From Neobacillus piezotolerans (GTDB taxonomy: Bacteria; Bacillota; Bacilli; Bacillales; Cytobacillaceae), in contig NZ_QNQT01000002.1 of the NCBI RefSeq assembly GCF_003362805.1, positions 496,001-560,000 on the forward strand: a stretch of 64,000 nucleotides of DNA, written 5' to 3'. This document shows positions 19,288-29,114 of the stretch, one piece after another. Position 1 is the first letter of the stretch, and the number at the start of each line of letters is the position of its first letter. Under the pieces are notes generated by a model, which saw only the letters and a list, made by a program, of their open reading frames with translations, was not told where the DNA came from and made no database searches. The position numbers were made by a program, and so were the translations under genes.

Positions 19288-20778
19288 ATGGGGAAAGATT
19301 CAAAAGCAATTAAAGGCAAGGGGAAGCTTCTCTCCTTTTTTCCGACAGGTGAGTATTATTTTACAAAAGGGCTGAAGGCCTATCACCGCCGGGATTTCGA
19401 AAAAGCGAAACGATATTTACAGCGGGCATTCCAGCTGGAGCCGGGTGAACCAATGATTGCCTGCCAGCTTGCTTTGGTGTGGACTGAAATTGGCGGGTAT
19501 GAAAACTCGAACAGGCTGCTCCACCTTATTCTGGATGAACTTGATCCGGAAATGACCGAATGCCATTATTTTTTAGCGAATAATTACGCCCATTTGGGTT
19601 TCTTTAAAGATGCCACCCACCATTCAAGGCTCTACCTTGAGCTTGAAGAGGATGGGGAATTTGCCGATGACGCCGAGGATCTCCTAGAGCTGCTCATGAT
19701 GGAGGGCGTCGATGATGATGACGAACTATTTGAGGAGGATGACCTGATGTCGCGGCAGGAGGAAGCGCGCAATCTGCTTGAGTCGGGTTATTTTCCAAAA
19801 GCGATAGAAATGCTCACGTCCATTGTCGAGGAATATCCGGAGTACTGGTCGGCATACAACAATCTGGCTTTGGCCCATTTTTACCTTGGTGAAACGGAAC
19901 AGGCCCATGAGGTGCTCTATGATGTTCTTGAGCGCAATCCCGGGAACCTGCATGCGCTTTGCAATTTGCTTGTATTCGCCAATTACCGCAGGGATACAAA
20001 AGAGACTGAAAGATTGATAGGAATACTGAAAAAAATCAAGCCAATTATGACCGAGCACCAGTTCAAGCTAGGTGCGACCTTCGCTTTATCAGGTGAGTAC
20101 AGTCTTGCGTATGAATGCCTGAGGAAGCTGCATAGGCGCGGATATGAGGGCGATGGCCCATTCTACTACTGGTACTCGTATGCGGCATACTATACGGGAA
20201 GGGAAAAGCTTGCCCAATCCCTTTGGAAAAAGGTCATTGCGATTTCACCTGACAAGGAAGGCGGCGAGCCATGGAATGACGCCTCCGCCCCGGGTGGGAT
20301 TGAAACCCAATCCCGCGCGATTGTTGAAAAGCTGTGCAGCGATCATACCGAGGAAAGGCTGTTTGCGATTTTCCTTGCATCCGTTTCAAGAAACAGCCAG
20401 GAGCTTTTCCAATCCAGCGAGTTTTTTGGAAATGAAAAGCTTGGCGATCATGAACGGGCTTATCTTACCTATCTCAAGGAAGGCAAGCGTTCGCCGGCCG
20501 CTGATGCACATGACACAGCGGAACTGCTTTACCAGTGGTACCGGCCGATTGGCGCTCTTGAAGCGGGCCTGTTCCTCATGTGGTTCTCAGTGTTCGAGGA
20601 AGCCGAAAAGCAGGGGCACAGCCTCAAAAACACAGCCGGCTGGGCGGCCGCGACCGCGCATGTTTGGCATAAATTGCGAAACGATAAAGTGCCTATGGAT
20701 CAGCTTGTCGACCAATACGGCGTTTCCTCCGGAACAATCAGGAAATATGCCAAACTGATTATGGGCTGCATGCGATAG
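19288..20778 (+). CDS. yvcD: Tetratricopeptide-repeat protein YvcD
   Basis: A 496-residue protein with TPR units (GLKAYHRRDFEKAKRYLQRAFQLEPGE near residue 25, ARNLLESGYFPKAIEMLTSIVEEYPEYWSAYNNLALAHF near 155-195) that form a helical protein-interaction surface. An acidic stretch (DDDDELFEEDDL) separates the TPR groups. ATG at 19288 is preferred because TGGAGGA ends at 19283; a GTG at 19276 would overlap that site. No signal peptide. The partner is unknown; synteny upstream of trxB supports the YvcD assignment. Confidence 0.85.
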   Translation: MGKDSKAIKGKGKLLSFFPTGEYYFTKGLKAYHRRDFEKAKRYLQRAFQLEPGEPMIACQLALVWTEIGGYENSNRLLHLILDELDPEMTECHYFLANNYAHLGFFKDATHHSRLYLELEEDGEFADDAEDLLELLMMEGVDDDDELFEEDDLMSRQEEARNLLESGYFPKAIEMLTSIVEEYPEYWSAYNNLALAHFYLGETEQAHEVLYDVLERNPGNLHALCNLLVFANYRRDTKETERLIGILKKIKPIMTEHQFKLGATFALSGEYSLAYECLRKLHRRGYEGDGPFYYWYSYAAYYTGREKLAQSLWKKVIAISPDKEGGEPWNDASAPGGIETQSRAIVEKLCSDHTEERLFAIFLASVSRNSQELFQSSEFFGNEKLGDHERAYLTYLKEGKRSPAADAHDTAELLYQWYRPIGALEAGLFLMWFSVFEEAEKQGHSLKNTAGWAAATAHVWHKLRNDKVPMDQLVDQYGVSSGTIRKYAKLIMGCMR

Positions 20779-20963
20779 GGCAAAACAATCATCTACGGCC
20801 AGCCTAGCCTTCACATGGTTTGGAAGACAGGGGAAGGGGAAATCCCGAAATTCCCCGCAATCCAAGCCGGATGAGCAGATGGTTGGACTGGGAGCCTGTT
20901 GTTTAATAGGATAGGTATGAAAAGGAAACACTATTCATGGATTGTAACTATCGTTCGGTATAA

Positions 20964-21929
<966 letters not shown>

Positions 21930-22073
21930 CCTTTTTTGGCAAGGCGTGCCTGTCGAAGGATGGGAAAGCTTGTCTTCAAAAATTAATGTCATTTTAATTT
22001 AACTGTAACAAAAGTGAAATAATGGTAGGGTATCATAAAACTAGAAATTGACCCCCTTTTTATATACCCTTTA

Positions 22074-22102
22074 GCACGGGCTGCTGTCCGTGCCCTTTTT
22101 TT
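22074..22102 (+). terminator. Terminator of trxB
   Basis: GCACGG (22074-22079) pairs with CCGTGC (22088-22093) around an 8-nt loop, followed by a run of seven T. Confidence 0.8.
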
Positions 22103-22148
22103 GTTGTTTTTTCCATACCCCCTGATATGAAAACTTATTTTCCCTTCA

Positions 22149-22177
22149 TTGTGGGGGAATTTTAAAAATAGTATAAT
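22149..22177 (+). promoter_or_regulatory. Promoter of yvcI-rapZ-glmR-whiA-crh
   Basis: TTGTGG (22149-22154) and a perfect TATAAT (22172-22177) are separated by 17 nt, about 60 nt upstream of yvcI. Confidence 0.75.
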
Positions 22178-22239
22178 GTATAGAATCAGGCGTGAATATT
22201 CGTTTAAATTCCCGCTTTGCCATAATTGAGGTGGAAGCT

Positions 22240-22698
22240 GTGCAAAGGGTCGCCAATTGCGTATTGTTCAAAGAAAATGAAATACTTCTTCTGCAAAAAC
22301 CGCGCCGGGGCTGGTGGTCCGCTCCAGGCGGAAAAATGGAGCCCGGTGAATCCGTCCGTGATGCGTGCATTCGTGAATACAGGGAGGAAACAGGCATATA
22401 CCTGAAACATCCGAAGCTGAAAGGCGTTTTTACGATTATCATCCAGGAAAACGGTAAAACCGTGAATGAGTGGATGATGTTCACCTTTTTTGCGACCGAA
22501 TTTGCGGGGAAGCTGAATGATTTTTCAGAAGAAGGGATTCTCCAGTGGCATTGCGCCGACAAAATTTCTAGCCTTCCGATGGCCCCAGGGGATTACCATA
22601 TCTTTGAATACATGATTCATGGCAACGATATCATTTATGGAACGTTCACATATACGCCGGAGTTCGATTTGATCGGCTACCGGCTTGATCCAGGCTGA
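22240..22698 (+). CDS. yvcI: NUDIX hydrolase YvcI
   Basis: Nudix-fold hydrolase (152 residues) of the 8-oxo-dGTPase-like group. The Nudix box [24 protein letters not shown] is visible near residues 31-53 with its metal-binding REYREETG. The substrate is not proven. GTG at 22240 ([10 protein letters not shown]) follows GAGGTGGA; the extension from 22192 lacks a ribosome-binding site. First gene of the rapZ operon, 16 nt before rapZ. Confidence 0.88.
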   Translation: MQRVANCVLFKENEILLLQKPRRGWWSAPGGKMEPGESVRDACIREYREETGIYLKHPKLKGVFTIIIQENGKTVNEWMMFTFFATEFAGKLNDFSEEGILQWHCADKISSLPMAPGDYHIFEYMIHGNDIIYGTFTYTPEFDLIGYRLDPG

Positions 22699-22714
22699 AA
22701 AGGGGGAAACACAA

Positions 22715-23608
22715 ATGAGCACCGGTTCGGTACATGATACACAAATGGTCATCATTACAGGCATGTCGGGCGCCGGCAAAACAGTCGCCATCCAAAGTTT
22801 CGAGGACCTTGGCTTTTTTTGCGTCGATAATCTTCCGCCAACCCTCTTGCCCAAATTCCTGGAATTGATGAAGGAATCAGGGAGCAAGATGAACAAGGTC
22901 GCCCTTGTCATGGATTTGCGGGGCAGGGAGTTTTTTGACCATTTATTTAAAGCGCTTGACGAGCTTGCCGAGACAGACTGGGTGACTCCGAAAATCCTCT
23001 TCCTTAACGCCGATGACGCGGCGCTTGTCAGAAGATACAAAGAAACACGCCGGTCGCACCCATTGGCAAGTTCCGGGCTTCCGCTCGAAGGCATCAGCCT
23101 TGAGCGCGAGCTGCTCGAGGATTTGAAGGGCAGGGCCCAGGTTATCTACAACACAAGCGGTATGAAGCCAAGAGAGCTACGCGAAAAGATTCTAAACGAA
23201 TTTTCAGAAGACAGAGAAACGATTTTCACCGTCAACGTTGTGTCCTTCGGCTTCAAACATGGACTTCCGATTGACGCGGATCTTGTCTTTGATGTAAGGT
23301 TCCTTCCAAATCCCCATTATATCGAGCATATGCGCCCGAAAACCGGACTTGAATCCGAGGTATCCGAGTACGTGTTGAAATGGAGCGAAACACAGAAGTT
23401 CCTTACGAAAGTTACTGATCTGCTAAGTTTTATGCTTCCCCATTACAAAAGGGAAGGGAAGTCGCAGCTTGTCATCGCCATTGGCTGTACGGGAGGCCAG
23501 CACCGTTCGGTCACCCTCGCGGAATACATCGGTCATTATTTTGAAAATGAATATAGAACTGTCATTTCCCATAGGGATATAGCTAAGCGAAAGGATATCA
23601 CGACATGA
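22715..23608 (+). CDS. rapZ: RNase adapter protein RapZ (YvcJ)
   Basis: P-loop protein (297 residues) that hydrolyses nucleotides. In E. coli the homologue senses GlcN-6-P and directs decay of the sRNA GlmZ; in Bacillus YvcJ affects competence. Walker [11 protein letters not shown] lies near residue 15, and the conserved C-terminal [18 protein letters not shown] is intact. ATG at 22715 follows AGGGGGAAA. It overlaps glmR by 4 nt. Confidence 0.94.
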   Translation: MSTGSVHDTQMVIITGMSGAGKTVAIQSFEDLGFFCVDNLPPTLLPKFLELMKESGSKMNKVALVMDLRGREFFDHLFKALDELAETDWVTPKILFLNADDAALVRRYKETRRSHPLASSGLPLEGISLERELLEDLKGRAQVIYNTSGMKPRELREKILNEFSEDRETIFTVNVVSFGFKHGLPIDADLVFDVRFLPNPHYIEHMRPKTGLESEVSEYVLKWSETQKFLTKVTDLLSFMLPHYKREGKSQLVIAIGCTGGQHRSVTLAEYIGHYFENEYRTVISHRDIAKRKDITT

Positions 23609-24585
23609 CAGGCGCGCAACCAAGAGTCGTAATCATAGGGGGCGGAACCGGCCTTCCGGTTCTGCTCAGGGGATTGAAGCGATATCCCGTCGATATAACA
23701 GCCATTGTGACCGTCGCGGATGATGGCGGCAGTTCCGGCCGGCTGCGTGAAGATTTGAACATACCACCACCCGGAGATGTGCGGAATGTGCTTGCTGCGC
23801 TGTCAGACGTCGAACCCTTGGTGGAGGAAATGTTCCAGCATCGATTCGCCACTTCAAACGAGCTATCCGGCCACTCGCTCGGGAACTTGATTCTCGCCGC
23901 GATGGCTTCAATTACAGGGAATTTCACCCATGCAATCCAGGAAATGAGCAAGGTTCTGAATGTCAGGGGAAAAGTCTTGCCTGCCGCAACGCGCAGCGTC
24001 ATCCTTCATGCCGAAATGGAGGATGGAACCGTTGTGTCCGGAGAATCGAAAATTCCTTATTCGGGCAAAAAAATAAAAAGGGTTTATCTGACCCCTGCAG
24101 ACGTCAAGCCGCTTCCTGAAACGCTTCAGGCCATCCGGCAGGCCGACATGATCATCATCGGGCCGGGAAGCCTTTATACGAGCATCCTTCCGAACCTCCT
24201 AGTAAAAAAACTTGGGGCAGAAGTTTGCCGTTCGAAAGCAAGGAAAGTATATATTTGCAACCTGATGACGCAGGCGGGGGAAACGTTCGGATACACGGCA
24301 AGCGACCATGTAAAGGCGATCTACAAGCATATGGATTGCCCGTTCATTGATACAATCCTCGTCAACAATGAGGAAATTGACGAACATATCCAGCTCCGTT
24401 ATAAAGAAGAATTGGCCCATCCTGTCAAATATGACACGGAACGGCTTGAAGAGTTGGGTATCGAGGTCGTCCATGAGGAGATTGCCGTCCAGGATGGCAC
24501 CGCCCTCCGCCACGATACGAAGAAGGTATCGGCGATTCTTTATTCGATGCTCGTTGAGGAAACAAAAAAGCGCGGGAAGAGCTGA
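23605..24585 (+). CDS. glmR: Gluconeogenesis factor GlmR (YvcK/CofD-like)
   Basis: UDP-GlcNAc-binding regulator that supports GlmS and cell-wall precursor supply on gluconeogenic carbon sources. The 326-residue CofD-like protein starts with the dinucleotide-type motif [18 protein letters not shown] and has [23 protein letters not shown] and FGPGSLYTS-like motifs (here [16 protein letters not shown]). ATGA overlap with rapZ indicates translational coupling. Confidence 0.94.
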   Translation: MTGAQPRVVIIGGGTGLPVLLRGLKRYPVDITAIVTVADDGGSSGRLREDLNIPPPGDVRNVLAALSDVEPLVEEMFQHRFATSNELSGHSLGNLILAAMASITGNFTHAIQEMSKVLNVRGKVLPAATRSVILHAEMEDGTVVSGESKIPYSGKKIKRVYLTPADVKPLPETLQAIRQADMIIIGPGSLYTSILPNLLVKKLGAEVCRSKARKVYICNLMTQAGETFGYTASDHVKAIYKHMDCPFIDTILVNNEEIDEHIQLRYKEELAHPVKYDTERLEELGIEVVHEEIAVQDGTALRHDTKKVSAILYSMLVEETKKRGKS

Positions 24586-24781
24586 GTATTCTCGGGTTGA
24601 ACAAACCGCGCGATTCCCATTGGCTGTGAGTGCCTTTGATAGCCTGAATTCATTTGGCTGCACGGGGCAGAAATTAGCCGATTTTTTAAACTCCGCCGGT
24701 TTTAAAAACCCTTAAAGTGAAACCAATCCGGCGGATGGACGTATATATGAAGAATGTAGTGCCCGCTCTGGAGGTGAGGAA

Positions 24782-25729
24782 TTGTCTTTTGCATCAGAAA
24801 CAAAAAAGGAATTGACGGCTATAGAGGGAAAGCCATGCTGCTGCAGGGCCGAGCTTTCCGCCCTGATCCGGATGAACGGCTCGCTTTCCTTTTCAAACAG
24901 GAAACTGTCGGTGGATATCCAAACAGAAAATGCCGCGATTGCCAGGCGGATTTATACACTGATCAAAAAGAGTTATCCCATCCAGGTCGAGCTGCTTGTC
25001 AGGAAGAAAATGCGCCTTAAGAAAAATAATGTTTATATTGTGCGCCTTGCCCAGGATACGAAGGAAATCCTTGAGGATTTGAAGATTCTTGGCGAAGGCT
25101 TTACAATTATCCACAATATATCTCCGGAATTAATCACAAAGAAATGCTGCAGGCGTGCTTACCTGCGTGGGGCATTTTTGGCGGGAGGCTCTGTCAACAA
25201 TCCGGAAACTTCGTCTTACCATCTTGAAATTGCATCTCTGTATAAAGAGCACAGCGATTCCCTTTGCGAATTGATGAATACATTCGGACTGAACAGCAAA
25301 ACGCTTGAACGGAAGAAAGGTTTTATTACCTATTTGAAGGAAGCGGAGAAAATCACTGAATTCCTTAATGTTATTGGGGCCCACAATGCCCTGCTCCGTT
25401 TTGAAGATGTCAGGATTGTCAGGGATATGAGGAATTCGGTGAACCGGCTAGTGAACTGCGAGACCGCCAATTTGAACAAAACAATCGGCGCATCCCTCAG
25501 GCAGGTGGAGAATATCCGGTACATTGACAGGACGGTCGGACTGCAGATTTTGCCTGGAAGGCTTCGGGAAATAGCGGAATTAAGAGTGGCCTACCAGGAT
25601 GTGACGCTAAAGGAGCTTGGTGAAATGGTTTCCGGTGGGGCCATCAGCAAATCGGGAATCAATCATCGCCTCCGCAAAATTGATGAAATCGCCGAGAAAC
25701 TTAGGGCCGCTGAACAGGCACCGAAATAG
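24782..25729 (+). CDS. whiA: DNA-binding protein WhiA
   Basis: WhiA (315 residues) combines an N-terminal LAGLIDADG homing-endonuclease-like domain, without nuclease residues, and a C-terminal helix-turn-helix ([16 protein letters not shown]...[12 protein letters not shown]). In Bacillus it influences cell division and chromosome segregation; in Streptomyces it controls sporulation. The start is TTG at 24782 after GGAGGTGAGG, giving the canonical [11 protein letters not shown]. About 195 nt separate it from glmR. Confidence 0.95.
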   Translation: MSFASETKKELTAIEGKPCCCRAELSALIRMNGSLSFSNRKLSVDIQTENAAIARRIYTLIKKSYPIQVELLVRKKMRLKKNNVYIVRLAQDTKEILEDLKILGEGFTIIHNISPELITKKCCRRAYLRGAFLAGGSVNNPETSSYHLEIASLYKEHSDSLCELMNTFGLNSKTLERKKGFITYLKEAEKITEFLNVIGAHNALLRFEDVRIVRDMRNSVNRLVNCETANLNKTIGASLRQVENIRYIDRTVGLQILPGRLREIAELRVAYQDVTLKELGEMVSGGAISKSGINHRLRKIDEIAEKLRAAEQAPK

Positions 25730-25827
25730 CAGCGCCTCGTGCGAAAAGTAGTTTCACATTTAAGCTACAATGGGTGGAATACCAACAGGCAGCTGCCGTA
25801 AAAGAGAAATAGAGGAGGAAGAATGTT

Positions 25828-26085
25828 ATGGTAGAAAAAGAAGTAGAAGTAAAATTGAAAACGGGCCTCCAGGCGCGGCCGGCTGCCCAGTTCGTACAGG
25901 AGGCAAACCGCTTTTCAGCTGATGTCTTTTTGCTGAAAGACGGCAAGAAAGTGAACGCGAAAAGCATCATGGGGCTTATGAGCCTGGCGGTGGGCTCCGG
26001 CTCGGTTATCACCATAGCCGCCGACGGCCCCGATGAAAACGCAGCCGTCCAAGCCCTGGCTGAGTACGTTGCAAAAGAAGATTGA
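25828..26085 (+). CDS. crh: Catabolite repression HPr-like protein Crh
   Basis: HPr paralogue (85 residues) phosphorylated on Ser46 by HprK to act as CcpA co-repressor. The decisive residues are visible: position 15 is Gln (LQARPAA) in place of the phosphocarrier His of HPr, so it cannot take part in PTS transfer, and Ser46 is present (NAKSIMGL). It ends the yvcI-whiA block; a terminator follows. Confidence 0.96.
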   Translation: MVEKEVEVKLKTGLQARPAAQFVQEANRFSADVFLLKDGKKVNAKSIMGLMSLAVGSGSVITIAADGPDENAAVQALAEYVAKED

Positions 26086-26098
26086 ATTTTTTGAAAGC

Positions 26099-26132
26099 GG
26101 ATTCGTTCAGAGGTGAACGGGTCCTTTTTTTT
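26099..26132 (+). terminator. Terminator after crh
   Basis: GGATTCGTTC (26099-26108) pairs with GAACGGGTCC (26115-26124), two G-T wobbles, followed by eight T. Confidence 0.85.
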
Positions 26133-26223
26133 CGGAGTTTTAGGGTTTATGGACATAGTGTGCAATAGAGAGGATTTAAAACGTCTAATTCTTTAAGCGG
26201 GGAAAAGAGAACCGCACCAAACC

Positions 26224-26254
26224 AAAACAGCCCGCTTCCAAATGGAAACGGGCT
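26224..26254 (-). terminator. Terminator of clpP
   Basis: On the minus strand an 11-bp stem with one mismatch (26244-26254 with 26229-26239, loop ATTTG-like) is followed by a G and four T, directly after the clpP stop codon. Confidence 0.75.
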
Positions 26255-26267
26255 GACTTGACAATGA

Positions 26268-26876
26268 TTATTGCTTATCTTTTTTCTCTTCAACGATATT
26301 ACGAGTGATGATATGGTCGACGAGGCCGTATTCTTTCGCGCGCTCAGCAGTCATGAAGTTGTCGCGGTCTGTATCCCTTGCGATTACTTCAAGCGGCTGG
26401 CCAGTACGCTCGGAAAGAATGCCATTCAGCTTCTCGCGAAGGAACAGGATGCGCTTGGCGGCAATTTCAATTTCGGTTGCCTGTCCTTGCGCGCCTCCAA
26501 GCGGCTGGTGAATCATTACTTCCGCGTTTGGAAGGGCGTAACGTTTGCCTTTCGTTCCCGCTGCAAGAAGGAATGCTCCCATTGAAGCCGCCATGCCGAT
26601 GCAGATGGTCTGGACATCCGGCTTGATGAACTGCATCGTATCATAAATGGCCATCCCCGCAGTAATGCTTCCGCCTGGGGAGTTGATGTAGATGGAGATG
26701 TCCTTTTCAGGGTTTTCCGCTTCCAGGAACAAAAGCTGGGCAACAATCGAGTTGGCAACATGATCGTCAATCCCGCTTCCTAGCATAATAATCCGGTCTT
26801 TTAAAAGGCGGGAATATATATCGTATGCTCGCTCGCCCCGATTTGTTTGTTCAATGACTGTAGGGATCAAATTCAT
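26268..26876 (-). CDS. clpP: ATP-dependent Clp protease proteolytic subunit
   Basis: Serine peptidase (202 residues) forming the tetradecameric chamber that works with ClpC, ClpX and ClpE. The catalytic triad is at the canonical positions: Ser98 in GMAASMGAF, His123 in VMIHQP, Asp172 in DTDRDNF. It is encoded opposite to its neighbours and has its own promoter with a CtsR box, so heat and protein stress should induce it. It would also degrade proteins tagged by the tmRNA encoded at 44246. Confidence 0.97.
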   Translation of the reverse strand: MNLIPTVIEQTNRGERAYDIYSRLLKDRIIMLGSGIDDHVANSIVAQLLFLEAENPEKDISIYINSPGGSITAGMAIYDTMQFIKPDVQTICIGMAASMGAFLLAAGTKGKRYALPNAEVMIHQPLGGAQGQATEIEIAAKRILFLREKLNGILSERTGQPLEVIARDTDRDNFMTAERAKEYGLVDHIITRNIVEEKKDKQ

Positions 26877-26921
26877 TAGAGTGCCTCCTTATGAAACATT
26901 TTAAAGATTCCTTATGTAAGT

Positions 26922-26951
26922 ATCATACAATGATGGTCAATAAAGGTCAAA
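26922..26951 (-). promoter_or_regulatory. clpP promoter with overlapping CtsR operator
   Basis: The plus strand reads GGTCAATAAAGGTCAAA (26935-26951), one mismatch from the CtsR heptad repeat (RGTCAAA-NAN-RGTCAAA). On the minus strand TTGACC (26945-26950) and TATGAT (26922-26927) are 17 nt apart, so CtsR binding covers the -35. Confidence 0.85.
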
Positions 26952-27042
26952 CGAATCGCTCATATAGACAAGACTTTATTCGAAATTTTTTTCCATGTCA
27001 TCCATCTTACCCAACGTTCTCCATTTTAAACATAATCTGTGC

Positions 27043-27071
27043 TTGCAAAGAGGATTGGTTTCCACTATAAT
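27043..27071 (+). promoter_or_regulatory. Promoter of tRNA-Arg
   Basis: TTGCAA (27043-27048), 17-nt spacer, perfect TATAAT (27066-27071), 25 nt upstream of the tRNA. Confidence 0.8.
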
Positions 27072-27095
27072 ATGAAAATGTGATGCAAAAAACAT

Positions 27096-27167
27096 GCCCT
27101 CGTGGTGCAACGGATAGCACGCAAGATTCCGGTTCTTGAAATTCGGGTTCGAGTCCTGACGAGGGCG
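27096..27167 (+). tRNA. tRNA-Arg (anticodon CCG)
   Basis: The acceptor arms GCCCTCG (27096-27102) and CGAGGGC (27160-27166) are complementary. The anticodon stem CAAGA/TCTTG encloses loop TTCCGGT, anticodon CCG reading CGG. The T-arm carries GGGTTCGAGTCC. The CCA end is not encoded. It is a single tRNA with its own promoter and terminator, as between clpP and sigL-region genes in B. subtilis. Confidence 0.95.
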
Positions 27168-27177
27168 CTACTTTTCA

Positions 27178-27217
27178 AAAATCAACGGTACCTAAAACGG
27201 ACCGTTGATTTTTTTTT
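27178..27217 (+). terminator. Terminator of tRNA-Arg
   Basis: AAATCAACGGT (27179-27189) and ACCGTTGATTT (27201-27211) form an 11-bp stem that continues into a run of T. Confidence 0.88.
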
Positions 27218-27372
27218 GTAAAATTGTCCTTGGCATCCTGACCTGGTGGTCGCCCAAAACCTAGACTAGAAAATCAAAAAACAACTCCTTTCCCAAAAAA
27301 AGCTGCCAAGTTTTTCTCCCTATCACCCAAACAACCGATTTTCATGTAAAATAGAAGTCGGAGGGAAAGCGG

Positions 27373-28683
27373 ATGAACATGAGGATTGGACTTTTACAAC
27401 AGCAGCAGACAAGATTGTCAATGACGCAGGAATTGTCCCAGGCGATTGCCCTGCTCCAATATAACGCCCAGGAGCTCTCAAGCTTTCTCGAAGCCAGGGC
27501 GCTTGATAATCCCCTGCTTGAAATCGTGCCTTCCGGGCAACCGAAAGACCGTTCAAGAAAAAAATCAGTGCCAAGGGACAAAGAAAACGATATTAACGGA
27601 ATTGCATCGGAAACGGGAACGACGCTTGAGGAACATCTCCTTTCACAGCTTAATCCAGCGCGTTTCCATAAAGACGAACACAGACTTATTCGCCAGGTGA
27701 TATTAAATATAGATGAAAATGGGTATTTTCGCGGAGATATAAATGAAATCGCTCTCAATTTGAAAGTAACCCCAGCCCATGCGGAAGAATGCCTGCATGA
27801 AATCCAGCAGCTCGACCCGCCTGGCATCGGCGCCAGGAACCTGCAGGAATGCCTGCTGCTCCAGCTCGACAGGATTGGGGAAAAAGTTCCTTTGGCCCGT
27901 GTAATCGTAGAGGGCTACTTTCCTGAATTTGCCGAGAAAAAGTGGAAGAAGCTTGCGAAGGACTTGAGGATAAGCCTTCAGGAAGTACAGGAGATTTATG
28001 ACCTTTTGCAAAAATTAAACCCGAGGCCAGGGGCTGCTTTCCACCAGGAAAGGGCTGCTTACCTTGTTCCCGACGTAGTGGCGGATTGCATCAACGGGCA
28101 ATGGAGCGTCCATCTCGTCGAGGGGAACCTTCCATCGATCGGTTTTAATGATGAAATGTACAATTCACTTACGAACAGCGGGGACATACAGGCGATTAAA
28201 TTCCTTCAGGATAAATACCAGGATTATCAATGGCTCACAAAAAGCATAAGGCAGAGGAACGAAACACTTTTAAAAGTAGCTGGGAAAATAATTGAAAAAC
28301 AGCCGTTCTTTTTTTCGGCAGCGAAAAGGGAGCTTATACCCCTTACGATGAAGGAGATTGCTGAATCCCTCGATATACATGAATCGACTGTCAGCAGGGC
28401 TGTTCGTGAAAAATACCTCGGCACGCCATTTGGCACCTTTGAATTGAAGTCGTTCTTCTCGTCCGGCATTGGTACAGTTTCGGAAAGCAGCGCATCCTCC
28501 GCACAGGTGAAAAAATTAATCGCTGCCATTATCGGGCATGAGGATAAGCGGCAGCCTGTTTCTGACCAGGATATCGCCGAGATGCTAAAGGAAAATGAAG
28601 GCCTTGTCATATCGAGGAGGACCGTGGCGAAGTACCGTGAACAGCTGGGCATTGGTTCATCTTCAAAAAGGAAACGCTTTTAA
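27373..28683 (+). CDS. rpoN: RNA polymerase sigma-54 factor (SigL)
   Basis: Sigma-54 (436 residues) directs transcription from -24/-12 promoters with enhancer-binding activators. The N-terminal Gln-rich activator-interacting region (LLQQQQTRLSMTQELSQAIALLQYNAQEL), the central core-binding region, a helix-turn-helix (TMKEIAESLDIHESTVSRAVREKYL) and the RpoN box (ISRRTVAKYREQLGI) are all intact. GGAGGGA precedes the ATG. The glutaredoxin-like gene follows 16 nt later. Confidence 0.95.
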   Translation: MNMRIGLLQQQQTRLSMTQELSQAIALLQYNAQELSSFLEARALDNPLLEIVPSGQPKDRSRKKSVPRDKENDINGIASETGTTLEEHLLSQLNPARFHKDEHRLIRQVILNIDENGYFRGDINEIALNLKVTPAHAEECLHEIQQLDPPGIGARNLQECLLLQLDRIGEKVPLARVIVEGYFPEFAEKKWKKLAKDLRISLQEVQEIYDLLQKLNPRPGAAFHQERAAYLVPDVVADCINGQWSVHLVEGNLPSIGFNDEMYNSLTNSGDIQAIKFLQDKYQDYQWLTKSIRQRNETLLKVAGKIIEKQPFFFSAAKRELIPLTMKEIAESLDIHESTVSRAVREKYLGTPFGTFELKSFFSSGIGTVSESSASSAQVKKLIAAIIGHEDKRQPVSDQDIAEMLKENEGLVISRRTVAKYREQLGIGSSSKRKRF

Positions 28684-28699
28684 AAAAGGATGATTGAAT

Positions 28700-28960
28700 T
28701 TGAAATCGAAAGTTACCTTCTATACGAGGAGCCGCTGCCCGCTTTGCGACAAGGCTAAGGCGGATCTGCTTGAAATCCGCGAGGCTATTTCGTTTGAACT
28801 AGAGGAAATTGATATTGCGTCCAGCGACAAATTAACTGAGGAATACGGGCTTATGATCCCGGTCATCCTTGTGGATGGAATCGAAGCGGGCTACGGAATC
28901 ATCGATAAGCAGTATTTATATTCATTTATAAAAGAAAAACAATCCAATCATATTAGTTGA
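28700..28960 (+). CDS. Glutaredoxin/thioredoxin-like protein
   Basis: Small DUF836-type thioredoxin-fold protein of about 86 residues with an N-terminal beta strand followed by a CPLC redox motif (FYTRSRCPLCDKAKADL) and the cis-proline segment MIPVILVDG. TTG at 28700 is preferred for its 9-nt distance from AAGGA; TTG at 28694 is also in frame but only 3 nt away. The substrate is unknown. Its stop codon lies within the cggR -35 region. Confidence 0.75.
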   Translation: MKSKVTFYTRSRCPLCDKAKADLLEIREAISFELEEIDIASSDKLTEEYGLMIPVILVDGIEAGYGIIDKQYLYSFIKEKQSNHIS

Positions 28961-28985
28961 ATGTGAAAATCACTCCTGTTACAAT
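28957..28985 (+). promoter_or_regulatory. Promoter of cggR-gapA
   Basis: TTGAAT (28957-28962), a 17-nt spacer and TACAAT (28980-28985) with an extended-10 TG at 28977. The -35 overlaps the stop codon of the preceding gene and the -10 overlaps that gene's terminator hairpin. Confidence 0.8.
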
Positions 28986-29010
28986 AAATGCGAACAGGGT
29001 GATTTTTTTT
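28968..29010 (+). terminator. Terminator of the rpoN/glutaredoxin operon, overlapping the cggR promoter
   Basis: AATCAC and CCTGTT (28968-28980, one bulged T) pair with AACAGG and GTGATT (28993-29004), followed by a T-run to 29010. The cggR -10 element is the 3' end of the upstream arm, so readthrough and initiation compete for the same DNA. Confidence 0.75.
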
Positions 29011-29018
29011 GCGATAGG

Positions 29019-29054
29019 TGGGACAAAATTTGTCATAGTGGGACAAAAAACGTC
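29019..29054 (+). promoter_or_regulatory. CggR operator (tandem direct repeats)
   Basis: TGGGAC-N6-TGTC-N4-TGGGAC-N6-CGTC fits the B. subtilis CggR operator layout CGGGAC-N6-TGTC repeated with N4 spacing, with T replacing the first C in each half and CGTC closing. It lies downstream of the start site, where CggR would block elongation until fructose-1,6-bisphosphate releases it. Confidence 0.85.
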
Positions 29055-29114
29055 CCAGTAACTTGCCGAAGAATCGGCCAAGTCTCGACAATTTGCAAGA
29101 AGGAGCTGCGTTCC

